DNA of 64,000 nt, taken from NCBI RefSeq assembly GCF_015840335.1, contig NZ_CP060395.1:1835277-1899276 (forward strand), in the 5' to 3' direction. Made by a program: the position numbers and the translations under genes. This DNA is from Synechococcus sp. CBW1108 (lineage in GTDB: Bacteria; Cyanobacteriota; Cyanobacteriia; PCC-6307; Cyanobiaceae). The notes under the pieces were generated by a model that was not told the DNA's origin, made no database searches, and saw only the letters and a program-made list of their open reading frames with translations. Below, one piece after another: positions 10,871 to 18,112 of this stretch (position 1 is its first letter; each line of letters begins with the position of its first letter).

Positions 10871-11647
10871 CTAGGCGGTCATTGGGCTGCCGCCATGGCT
10901 GTGCATCACCCGCCCGGCTCCGCGCAGCTCCCCCAAATAGTGGCGCGCCACCGGGTGGGGGTTGTGGGGAGAGATGGTGTCGATGCCGATCCCGTTGCGG
11001 CCGTGGGCCTGGCCAGAACTGTGCAGATAGGAGCCCCCGCCCAGGTGTAGGCCCACATGGCTGCAGCGCTGGGGGCTGCCAAAAAAGATCAGATCACCAG
11101 GCAGCAGCAGCTGGCTCTGGCCAGGTTGCACTCCTACGGGTTGGCAGAATCGCTCCTGCAGGTAGGCGTCACGCGGGATCCAGATCCCTGCGCTGGCATA
11201 AGCGCGCTGCACCAGGCCGGAGCAGTCGTAGTCGGGCCCCAGGCTGCCACCCCAGAGGTAGCGATTGGGCCGGTGCTGGGCGCTGTTGGCGAAGGCTAAA
11301 ACCCTCTCCAGTCTCTGCAGAATGGCGCAGCGGTGCAGGCCTCGCCCTGGCTGCCGTTGACCGGCCAGGGCATGCCCCAGCAGGGCGCTGCTGCCAATCC
11401 AGCCGGGGTAGCCGTCCTCAAGCAGGCGCACCCGCAGCCGCTGGCCAGGACCCCCGGCTGCGGTGGGAGCAAGGATCTGCAGCTGCCGGCCTTCCCAGGC
11501 CTGGGTGGCCAGTCCCGCTCCTGTCGGCTGGCTGTAGAGGTTCAGCGGGGCGGTGAGGCGCCAGATGGTGCCGGGTTTGAGCCATTCGGGCGCTGCTGGG
11601 GTGCCGCTGGCCAGGTGCATCGGGTTGGAGCTCGCTGATGGGGCCAC
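10871..11647 (-). CDS. NlpC/P60 family cysteine peptidase (C40)
   Basis: 258-aa peptidoglycan endopeptidase-like protein. The N-terminal part looks SH3-like (IWRLTAPLNLYSQPTGAGLATQ). The C-terminal NlpC/P60 domain shows the catalytic Cys142 in YDCSGLVQRAY and His197 in SHVGLHLGGG, with GDLIFFG between. The family cleaves stem-peptide bonds. No signal peptide is obvious with this start. It overlaps by about 10 bases, head to head, the open frame of the beta-lactamase-like gene, so the two probably share a divergent promoter region. Confidence 0.85.
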   Translation of the reverse strand: MAPSASSNPMHLASGTPAAPEWLKPGTIWRLTAPLNLYSQPTGAGLATQAWEGRQLQILAPTAAGGPGQRLRVRLLEDGYPGWIGSSALLGHALAGQRQPGRGLHRCAILQRLERVLAFANSAQHRPNRYLWGGSLGPDYDCSGLVQRAYASAGIWIPRDAYLQERFCQPVGVQPGQSQLLLPGDLIFFGSPQRCSHVGLHLGGGSYLHSSGQAHGRNGIGIDTISPHNPHPVARHYLGELRGAGRVMHSHGGSPMTA

Positions 11648-11679
11648 TCCTAATCTCGCAACAACATGGACCGGCGCTC

Positions 11680-12609
11680 ATGGCGTTCTACAGCCCCGAT
11701 CCGGCGATGGGCCAGATCCTGGCCGATCTGGTGAGGGCCCTGGAGCTCGATGGCCGCTCGGGCTTGGCCTCGCAGCTCTCGATCACCTGGCTGCGTTACG
11801 ATCAGCCGTTGATCGGCCGGGCAGCCCAGCTGGCCCCGCAGCAGTTCTGGGCCCTGCCGGTGCAGGGTGCCAGCTGGGCCGGAGACCGGCTGCGCTATCC
11901 CGCCAGTGTGGTGAAGCTGGTCTATCTGATCGCGGCGGAGGCCTGGCGGCAGGCCGATCTGCTGGCAGACACCCCCGAGCTGCGGCTGGCCCTGGGGGAC
12001 ATGATCAGGGATTCCTGTAACGATGCCACCGCCTTGGTGCTGGACCTGCTCACCGGCACCACCAGTGGTCCCTCCCTGCCCCCGCGGCGCATGGCCCAGT
12101 GGGTGGAGCAGCGTCAACTGGTGAATTGCTGGCTGGCCGAGCTCGACTGGCCGGAATTGCAGGGCTGTAACGCTTGCCAGAAAACCTGGGGGGATGGCCC
12201 CTACGGCCGGGAGCGGGATTTCTATGGCTCCGAACTGGAGAACCGCAATCGCCTCAGCACCGATGCGGTGGCCCGGTTACTGCAGGCTGTGATGGCCTCG
12301 GCGTTGCTCTCGCCGCCGGCCTGTGCCCGGATGCGCGCCCTGCTGGCTCGCAGCCTGGATCCGGCCCTGCGCGCGGCCGATCCGGAAAATCAGGTGGATG
12401 GTTTCGTCGGCGCCGGACTCCCCCCGGGCTCAAGCCTGTGGAGCAAGGCTGGTTGGATGAGTTTGGCCAGGCACGATGCGGCCTACGTGGAGCTGGAGAA
12501 CTGCCCTCCCATGCTGCTTGTGGTGTTTAGTGAGGGCCGTGATTGCGCCGCAGATGAACGCCTGCTGCCTGAAATTGCCGCCCAGCTGGTCAGGGCAAGT
12601 AGGCCATAG
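11680..12609 (+). CDS. class A beta-lactamase-like serine hydrolase
   Basis: 309 aa from the ATG at 11680; an in-frame ATG at 11638 overlaps the divergent gene and is less likely. The SxxK motif of the penicillin-recognising fold is S76-V-V-K79 in RYPASVVKL. SCND resembles the SDN loop, and the W-S-K-A-G segment near the C-terminus resembles the KTG strand. It could be a carboxypeptidase-like cell-wall enzyme rather than a resistance enzyme. There is no clear signal peptide. The divergent NlpC/P60 neighbour supports a cell-wall role. Confidence 0.75.
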   Translation: MAFYSPDPAMGQILADLVRALELDGRSGLASQLSITWLRYDQPLIGRAAQLAPQQFWALPVQGASWAGDRLRYPASVVKLVYLIAAEAWRQADLLADTPELRLALGDMIRDSCNDATALVLDLLTGTTSGPSLPPRRMAQWVEQRQLVNCWLAELDWPELQGCNACQKTWGDGPYGRERDFYGSELENRNRLSTDAVARLLQAVMASALLSPPACARMRALLARSLDPALRAADPENQVDGFVGAGLPPGSSLWSKAGWMSLARHDAAYVELENCPPMLLVVFSEGRDCAADERLLPEIAAQLVRASRP

Positions 12610-12660
12610 CTGATGCTGCTGATAGGCTAACAGTGAAATTTTGCTTCTAGTGCGGCCGAT

Positions 12661-13092
12661 ATGAACATCAACCAACTGGCGCCATCGGATGCAAAGCGTT
12701 TCCAGTCGGCCCACTCCCTTCACTTTCAGGGGGCGGGCAACAGTATTTTGATTCAACTCTCTGGCGTTGTTGTCGTTGATTACCAAGCCAAGGGTTCGAT
12801 GGGAGGCAGCCGTGGCTGGGCCAATGAAACGCTCAACCTGAATCTGGCCCTGCCTGCGGTGCCTGGTCAAAGTCAGTCGTTCTTTGTGGAGCAGTCCACC
12901 CCCCTGATCACCATCAATGGTGTGGGCGGGATTTCAACGGTGGGCTGGAGCGTGAACTCCTGTACGGGTTCCGTCAACACTCTTTGCAATGGGAGCTACG
13001 GCCTGGAGGCCGTTCTAGGTGTCTATACCTCTGGCGAAGTTCTCCACACGATTGGCTACATGGTTTCCCTGGTCGGCCACTTTCAGGCTTAG
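12661..13092 (+). CDS. hypothetical beta-rich protein
   Basis: 143 aa, not recognised. Many short hydrophobic alternating stretches (ILIQLSGVVVVDY, LNLNLALPAVPG, GYMVSLVGHF) suggest a beta-rich fold. There is no signal peptide or clear membrane helix, and two cysteines occur near residues 101 and 108. It has good codon usage for this genome and a strong hairpin downstream. It is the last gene before the accessory island. Confidence 0.55.
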   Translation: MNINQLAPSDAKRFQSAHSLHFQGAGNSILIQLSGVVVVDYQAKGSMGGSRGWANETLNLNLALPAVPGQSQSFFVEQSTPLITINGVGGISTVGWSVNSCTGSVNTLCNGSYGLEAVLGVYTSGEVLHTIGYMVSLVGHFQA

Positions 13093-13103
13093 GGCCAGCC
13101 CCT

Positions 13104-13133
13104 GCTACAGCCAGCCCCCACGGCTGCTGTAGC
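13104..13133 (+). terminator. strong hairpin after the hypothetical gene
   Basis: GCTACAG and an inner CAGCC pair with GGCTG and CTGTAGC around a five-base loop. The position 11 bases after a stop codon suggests a terminator, but there is no T-run. Confidence 0.45.
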
Positions 13134-13172
13134 CGGGGGGCGGGAGGTTGGAATCCCTGGGGATTCGAATTC

Positions 13173-13184
13173 AACGGAGAGGGA
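13173..13184 (+). repeat. possible left attachment site (copy of the tRNA-Ser 3' end)
   Basis: AACGGAGAGGGA is identical, and in the same orientation, to 30450-30461, which covers the 3' end of the minus-strand tRNA-Ser gene. This is the position expected for the distal repeat of an element integrated into that tRNA. GC-rich core DNA gives way to AT-richer DNA just after it. Twelve bases is short, so this stays a proposal. Confidence 0.45.
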
Positions 13185-13436
13185 CTCCTTCGTTGTGACT
13201 CTCAGTGCGAAGTGGTGACACGGGAAGAGACGACTCTTCTCTTTGGTGGAGGTGGACTCCGACACCATATTCAACACCACATAGAGTATGCAAACTCAAG
13301 GCGCCGAATGCAGTCAATGCCATCCTTTAGCTTCTTACAATCGCCACAAGTTTGTGATACAATAGTGCCAAGAAATAAGCTAAAAGCGAGATGCTTTGGT
13401 ATCGGACCTGATTATACATTATATGGAGCAGGCACG
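13185..13436. other. AT-richer gene-free stretch at the island edge
   Basis: I see no supported gene. Composition drops clearly in GC from about 13270 onward compared with the flanking core. An open plus-strand frame crosses it, but only its last 46 codons look like protein (the AlpA-like gene). It may hold promoter or attachment DNA of the former integrative element. Confidence 0.5.
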
Positions 13437-13577
13437 ATGAAAGATCAGTTCATGCTAATTGACTTAAAGGAGGCTATACGTGCCACAAGATTGTCAAAAT
13501 TAACTGTCTACAGGCCCATGAATGAGGGATGTTTCCCAAAGCATCTGAATCTTGGGGGCAACTGCCGACGATGGTGA
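13437..13577 (+). pseudogene. AlpA-like excisionase/regulator, truncated
   Basis: The 46-aa translation reads MKDQFMLIDLKEAIRATRLSKLTVYRPMNEGCFPKHLNLGGNCRRW. It matches the winged-helix pattern of AlpA/MerR-like phage excisionases (lkEvi..TglSr.TvYr.i.eG.FP....LGg..r.W). The family normally continues with a further ten to twenty residues (a WI-type helix), and here the stop comes right after RRW. The following DNA belongs to another gene on the opposite strand, so a deletion probably cut it. Such proteins control integration and excision of phages and islands, which fits the nearby putative att site. Confidence 0.6.
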
Positions 13578-13756
13578 AGGTGACGGGCAATGGTGTTCCA
13601 GGGGTAGTAGGTCAGGGTTGCTGTGCCTTGCTTTCTTGTCTTGAGGTGCCGTGGGTCAATGGGACGGGACAGATCCGCCAGGGTTTCGGCAGTAGGGCGA
13701 AGAGAGAACTTGACGGCGGTTGTTGCCTGAGTGCCGTTGCTGGATGTCTTGAGCAT
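13562..13756 (-). pseudogene. N-terminal fragment of a Rad52-like annealing protein
   Basis: The minus-strand translation starts MLKTSSNGTQATTAVKFSLR and continues TLADLSRPIDPRHLKTRKQGTATLTYYPWNTIARHLHHR. The segment LSRPIDPRHLKTRKQG resembles the start of Rad52/22-type or ERF-type single-strand annealing proteins carried by phages and plasmids (aPldp..vk.Rkqgg..l.Yi.gw). After HLHHR the frame runs antisense into the AlpA remnant, so only the N-terminus is left. TACAAT at about 13793-13798 could be its -10. The family assignment is by eye and uncertain. Confidence 0.4.
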
Positions 13757-13875
13757 TGGATTGACCCTCTGTGGAGTTCAGTTCTGTGATTGTAGCACAA
13801 GACGCTGTACTCAATCATCTTTTTAATCAATGCCCCCTTCTGCCCATGATGGTTCTACTTGCTTGAGCGTCGTCG

Positions 13876-14136
13876 GTGGAATGCTCCTCGCCTCTGCTGC
13901 TGGATGCCCTGGATCACCTCTGCCATTTGGTAGATGGCGACCCAGGGTTTGAACGGGTCTTCTATGCCAGCACGACCGCAGAGGAGATGGTTGCTCTGGC
14001 AGAAGGAAGCGGCATTTTGATTGGTGCAGACGACTTTCGTGCCCTACTAAGAAGCGGCACTACTGAGCGCTGGTTGCTCCGTGGAAACGCCAGCACTAAT
14101 CCAATTGTTCACCTGCAACTGATCATCGGTGTCTGA
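13876..14136 (+). CDS. Nif11-like domain small protein
   Basis: 86 aa. LDHLCHLVDGDPGFERVFYASTTAEEMVALAEGSG then ILIGADDF follow the Nif11/N11P pattern (fl..v..D..l...l..A.t.eE.valA...G..is.ddl) found in cyanobacterial leader peptides and nitrogen-fixation-associated proteins. The C-terminus is WLLRGNASTNPIVHLQLIIGV. No Gly-Gly or Gly-Ala cleavage site followed by a Cys/Ser/Thr-rich core is present, and no lanthionine synthetase lies near. I read it as a stand-alone Nif11-domain protein rather than a natural-product precursor. It is surrounded by decayed DNA. Confidence 0.6.
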   Translation: MECSSPLLLDALDHLCHLVDGDPGFERVFYASTTAEEMVALAEGSGILIGADDFRALLRSGTTERWLLRGNASTNPIVHLQLIIGV

Positions 14137-14276
14137 TAATGGAACCCTAAGGCGGATACAGTAAATAAATTTATTACTTTTGTGGATTTTGCAGGAAAGT
14201 CACTTGATATTCTTTGTGCTTGCTAGCGGGAGAGCAGGGATTTGTGCCTTTTCGTGTTTGCGCCCACCAGTTTTGC

Positions 14277-14456
14277 CTAATCATTGATCTCATTTAAGAA
14301 TTGCTCTAATACCTCTGCGGCAAGACTGCTTAGCGAGCATCCTTCCCTGATGCTCTGCTTCTGCAGGATCTCGTATAGAGAATGCGGGAGTGAGATGCTG
14401 ATTTGTCTAGGTTTTTTAAAATCTGCGCCAGGAACGCTGTCGTTATTTAGTTCGGT
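14277..14456 (-). pseudogene. RHH protein A', split by the IS66 insertion
   Basis: Main coding part of a small CopG-like ribbon-helix-helix protein: DFKKPRQISISLPHSLYEILQKQSI, then REGCSLSSLAAEVLEQFLNEIND and a stop. The 5' end lies 8.1 kb away at 22573-22583 (GTG start at 22583). Joining the halves at the 8-bp duplication gives MTELNNDSVPGADFKKPRQ, an intact protein of about 61 aa. It is a paralogue of the RHH protein at 23046-23225 (FRKPQRITITVPKSVYEYL). RHH proteins bind DNA as dimers and act as antitoxins or repressors; no toxin is visible here. IS66 inserted within the first five codons. Confidence 0.75.
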
Positions 14457-14876
14457 GTAAGCATTCAGGGGTCGGGACGCGCCGCCGCGCGAATGCGCGC
14501 CTCATCGCTCATCTCTGAGTGAGCAAAGATGCGGTGCCACCCTTTCTTCTGCCCTCAGGGATCGCTCAGCAGTGACGGCATCACCCCACCGCGGTGATGG
14601 GAGATCCAGGCCTGCTCGAGGAACTCCCAGACATCCCGCCCCTGTTGCCTAAGGGTGGTGGTGACTGTGAGCAGGCGGCTGCGGCAGATGGCACCGCTGG
14701 CTGATTGGACGCCGTGACTGATCTTGCGCTGAATCACCGACTGGCGCAGCGCACGCTCTGCGGCGTTGTTGGTGGGCTCGTGTCCGCCGACAATGAAGTT
14801 GGCCGGTCGGCGACAAGCTCGTTGGCCGGTGGGGTGAGTGCTGGAGACCCTGGTGCCGATGCGCAGGGACCAGGTG

Positions 14877-16475
14877 ATGCCGGCACCACTGACAAGCCAC
14901 CAACGCAATCTGTTCATGACGAAACGACGAGGCGGCAGCAGCCAGGAGGCTGCTGCCGCGGCGGCGGGCATCTCAGTGCGCAGTGCTCGCCGGATTGAAT
15001 GCAATCAGCTGCAGCCGCGGGCGAACCAGCCCCGTGGCCGCACCCGCCCCGATCCGCTGGTAGGGGTATGGGAGGAGGAGCTGGTGCCGTTGCTGCAGCG
15101 CTCACCCGCGCTGACGCCGATCACGCTCCTGGAGCATCTGCAGCAGCAGAAACCTGATGTGGACTGGATTCCGCTACAGCGCACCCTGCAGCGCCGGGTG
15201 CGGGAGTGGAAGGCACTGCACGGCCCGGCGCCGGAGGTGATCTTCCCTTTGAGCTATGAGCCTGGCGAAATTGCCTTCTGTGACTTCACCCAGCTCAAGG
15301 GGGTGGAGGTGACGATCGCCGGCCAGGTGTTCCCCCATCTGCTGTTCCACTACCGCCTGGCCTGGAGCGGCTGGAGCTACGCGCAGGTGGTCCAGGGCGG
15401 CGAGAGTTTTGCCGCCCTCTCCGAGGGTCTGCAGAACGCTCTGGCTGCCTGCGGCGGGGTGCCAGGTGAACTGCGCACCGACCGGTTATCAGCAGCGTGC
15501 CGTAACCGCAACGGCAGTTTCAGCTCCGACATCACCCGCCGTTATCACGCCCTCTGCAGCCACTACAGCCTGGCCTACAGCCGCAACAACCTGGGGGTGG
15601 CGCATGAGAACGGCCGTGTGGAGAGTCCTCATGGCCATCTCAAACGGCGGATCGAGCAGGCGTTGCTGCTGCGCGGCAGCAGTGATTTCGAGACGCTGGC
15701 TGAATACCAGGCTTTTCTGGCCGCGGTGATTGACCAGTACAACAGGCCGCGCCTGATCCGGCTGGAGCAGGAGCAGGCGGCGCTGCGGCCACTACCGCGG
15801 TTTCGTTTTGCCGACTACGACATTGAACAGCTCACGGTGCGGCGCACCAGCACGATCGAGGTACGCAGAGTCGTGTATTCGGTGCCGCCGCGGCTGATCG
15901 ACCAGCGGCTGACGGTGCGGATCTTCCACGACCGGCTGCAGCTGCTTCTGGGCCGGCAGATCGCCTGCGAACTGGAGCGGCGCCACGGCGGTGTCGAGCG
16001 TCATGGGCGGGCGTGGAGCATCGATCTGGAGCACCTGATCGATGCGCTCAGGCGAAAACCCCGGGCATTGCTGCACTGCAGTTACCAGCGGGAGCTGTTC
16101 CCCGATGAGCGCTGGTGGCAGCTGTGGCAGCAGCTGCGCAATGGCGGTGACCGTGACGCCGCCGCCCGATTGATGGTCGAGGCGCTGTATGTGGGCTGCC
16201 GCCTGGCGGGCTACGAGCCAGTGCTGGGTTGGCTCGAGAAGGCCCATCAACGGCAAGGGCTGTCGCTGGCGGCGCTGCAGCAACGCTTCCGGCTGCCGCC
16301 CCATCGCCCCCACCCACCGCAACGCATTCCCCAACACAGCCTGCAGAGCTATGACGACCTCCTTGCCCTCCATCCCGCGGCCCCAGGCGGCGGAAGCCGC
16401 CCTGCCGATCCTGCTGCGACAGCTGCGGTTGGCATGGATCCGCTGCCACTGGCAGAGCATCGCCTCGCAGGCTGA
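14877..16475 (+). CDS. istA: IS21 transposase IstA
   Basis: DDE-type transposase. From the ATG at 14877 (MPAPLTSHQRNLFMTKRRGG) it is 532 aa. There is an N-terminal helix-turn-helix (SQEAAAAAAGISVRSARRIE), then catalytic residues in EIAFCDFTQLKG (D), ELRTDRLSAA (D) and HENGRVESPHGHLKRRIEQ (E), and a C-terminal domain. The in-frame ATG at 14838 would add residues not typical of the family. It overlaps istB by about 125 bases, which is more than usual. It appears intact. Confidence 0.9.
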   Translation: MPAPLTSHQRNLFMTKRRGGSSQEAAAAAAGISVRSARRIECNQLQPRANQPRGRTRPDPLVGVWEEELVPLLQRSPALTPITLLEHLQQQKPDVDWIPLQRTLQRRVREWKALHGPAPEVIFPLSYEPGEIAFCDFTQLKGVEVTIAGQVFPHLLFHYRLAWSGWSYAQVVQGGESFAALSEGLQNALAACGGVPGELRTDRLSAACRNRNGSFSSDITRRYHALCSHYSLAYSRNNLGVAHENGRVESPHGHLKRRIEQALLLRGSSDFETLAEYQAFLAAVIDQYNRPRLIRLEQEQAALRPLPRFRFADYDIEQLTVRRTSTIEVRRVVYSVPPRLIDQRLTVRIFHDRLQLLLGRQIACELERRHGGVERHGRAWSIDLEHLIDALRRKPRALLHCSYQRELFPDERWWQLWQQLRNGGDRDAAARLMVEALYVGCRLAGYEPVLGWLEKAHQRQGLSLAALQQRFRLPPHRPHPPQRIPQHSLQSYDDLLALHPAAPGGGSRPADPAATAAVGMDPLPLAEHRLAG

Positions 16476-17142
16476 GGGCGAGGGCTGGAGCCCCAGTCAG
16501 TTTCTCTATGCCCTGTGCGAGCAGGAAATGGAGCAACGCCAGCAGGCCCGCCAGCACCGGCTGCTGCGCGCGGCCCAGCTGCCCTGGAGCAAAGCGCTGG
16601 CGGACTACGACCATGGCGGCCGGATCGAGGCGCACCGATGGCAGGAACTGGAGGCCTTGAGCCGCCAGAGCGAGTGGCTGCAGCGGGGCGAGAACGTGCT
16701 GCTGTTCGGCCCCAGCGGTGTGGGCAAGACGCACCTGGCGGTCGGCATCGCCTTGGCGCAGATCGGCCTGGATCAGGCCTGCCGCTTCTATCCCGCCACG
16801 AGCCTGGTGCAGGAGCTGCAGAAGGCCCGCGCCGAATACAACCTGCCGGCAGCGCTGGAGCGGCTGGATCGCTACCCGCTGCTGCTGATCGATGACATTG
16901 GCTATGTGCGGCGGGATGAACAGGAGAGCAGCGTGCTGTTTGAGCTGATCTGCCACCGCTACGAGCGCCGATCGCTGCTGATCACCGCCAATCAGCCGTT
17001 CACCGCCTGGGATGAGATCTTCCCCAGCAGCTCAATGACCGTGGCGGCGGTGGACCGGCTGGTGCACCACTGCCACATCGTCGAGATCAGCGGCGACAGC
17101 CACCGCCGCGCCCAAGCAAGCCGGCGCAGCGGCAGCAAATAG
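16351..17142 (+). CDS. istB: IS21 helper ATPase IstB
   Basis: 263-aa AAA+ protein that remodels target DNA and activates IstA. Walker A is GPSGVGKTHLA and Walker B is LLLIDDIGYV; ITANQPF corresponds to sensor 1. The start is the ATG at 16351 (MTTSLPSIPRPQ), inside the 3' end of istA in another frame. It appears intact, so this copy may still be able to transpose. Confidence 0.9.
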   Translation: MTTSLPSIPRPQAAEAALPILLRQLRLAWIRCHWQSIASQAEGEGWSPSQFLYALCEQEMEQRQQARQHRLLRAAQLPWSKALADYDHGGRIEAHRWQELEALSRQSEWLQRGENVLLFGPSGVGKTHLAVGIALAQIGLDQACRFYPATSLVQELQKARAEYNLPAALERLDRYPLLLIDDIGYVRRDEQESSVLFELICHRYERRSLLITANQPFTAWDEIFPSSSMTVAAVDRLVHHCHIVEISGDSHRRAQASRRSGSK

Positions 17143-17411
17143 CCACAGCAGCCGTAGAGAAGCGGAGAACAGCCCGGGAGATTGTCGTCCGGCGACAACC
17201 TGGTGCCGATGGTGCCAGACCCCGGCGGGGAGCTCCGCGCTGCCGGCGGACTGTGCGGTCCGCCGGCTCGTGCGCTCCAGGGCAAGGCTCAGCAGAGGTC
17301 TCGGCGCCTAACCGGCCAACGTGGTTGTCGCCTGGTGCCGATCAGAGGAAGTCAGTGCTGGCAATGGCTCGGACTGATGTGTGGCTCAGTTTTCGTGTCG
17401 CCTCCAGCGTC

Positions 17412-17451
17412 ATCGCCCCCCAGTTGTCGCCGGCGACAACTGGGGGGCGAT
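17412..17451. repeat. 40-bp perfect palindrome in the IS21 right end
   Basis: ATCGCCCCCCAGTTGTCGCC is followed directly by its exact reverse complement. There is no spacer, so it can form a cruciform. The core GTTGTCGCCGGCGACAAC repeats a motif found elsewhere in the element (about 17183 and 17320). It could be a regulatory or end-recognition site, or a recent inverted duplication. Confidence 0.85.
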
Positions 17452-18026
17452 CAGTTCCCCTCACCGGCCAACTTGATTGACGCCAATCGGCCAAGGGGGT
17501 TGACGCGGGACAGGCTCGATTCCCTCGTTCTCCAGGAAGGTCCACAACCCATCTGTCACCTTCTGGTGCTGCTGGCAGGTGCGCACTGTGCTGGCCCAAG
17601 GCGTTCGCTCGCCGCGCTGGTAGCCCAGCTCCACTACCCGCTGCAGGGTGGCCTCAAAGGTCTGGCGAATCGGCAGGCAGCTTTGCTGCAAGGCGGGCCA
17701 GTCAATCTTTCCCTGCTTGTAGTTGTGCCAGTGGCCAAACAGCTGTTGCTGCAGGCCCAGCAGCTTTGCTCCGAATTCGGCGCTGGCGCCTGGGCGTTCG
17801 GCGATGGCGACCAGATCGCGGATTAAGTGGGCCCAACACAGCTGGCGCTGCTGGGTGGGCAGGTGGTTGTAAGACGAGAAGCGATCGCTCACGACAATCC
17901 CGCCAAAGGCGTTCCCCAGCAGCTCGATGGCGGCGGCCGTCGATCGACTCAGGCCTTGGATGAATACCGTCACCACGGCGGTGACCATGACCCACTGCCA
18001 GCTCCGCTTTCCAGTGGGATTGTTGC

Positions 18027-18112
18027 CCACCGCTTCGCGGAAGACTGCGTCTACTTGTGCCACGAGTCAAATGTTCTTTATGAGCACTGACACAACTACA
18101 TCGAGGATGGGA
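18027..18112. other. passenger DNA between tnpC and the group II intron
   Basis: About 86 bp not belonging to IS66 lie between the tnpC codons GNN and the intron 5' end. The first 27 bases resemble the roughly 30-bp repeats at 22208 and 22261. The remaining ~59 bases match nothing else that I can see here. It may be the intron's older exon or homing site carried along. Confidence 0.45.

Larger units (their letters stand above)
14781..17512 (+). mobile_element. IS21-family element (istA-istB)
   Basis: 2732 bp. Both ends begin TGTCC and carry related tandem motifs (CG.CAA, TTGGCCG, GGCG.CAA, GTTGGCCGGTG), the multiple terminal repeats typical of IS21. A 6-bp duplication GGCTCG flanks it at 14775-14780 and 17513-17518. 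It lies inside IS66 tnpC; removing the element and one duplication restores the codons of NEGIEPTNNAAE. Both genes look intact. The right end contains a 40-bp perfect palindrome. Confidence 0.93.

Noticed and set aside
13151-13172. GGGATTCGAA resembling a tRNA T-loop near the left island edge
   Set aside because: No flanking tRNA arms, and the order relative to the 12-bp repeat does not match tRNA-Ser.
12984-13436. upstream part of the plus-strand frame ending at 13577
   Set aside because: It overlaps the 12661-13092 gene out of frame and looks non-coding; only the AlpA-like end is protein-like.
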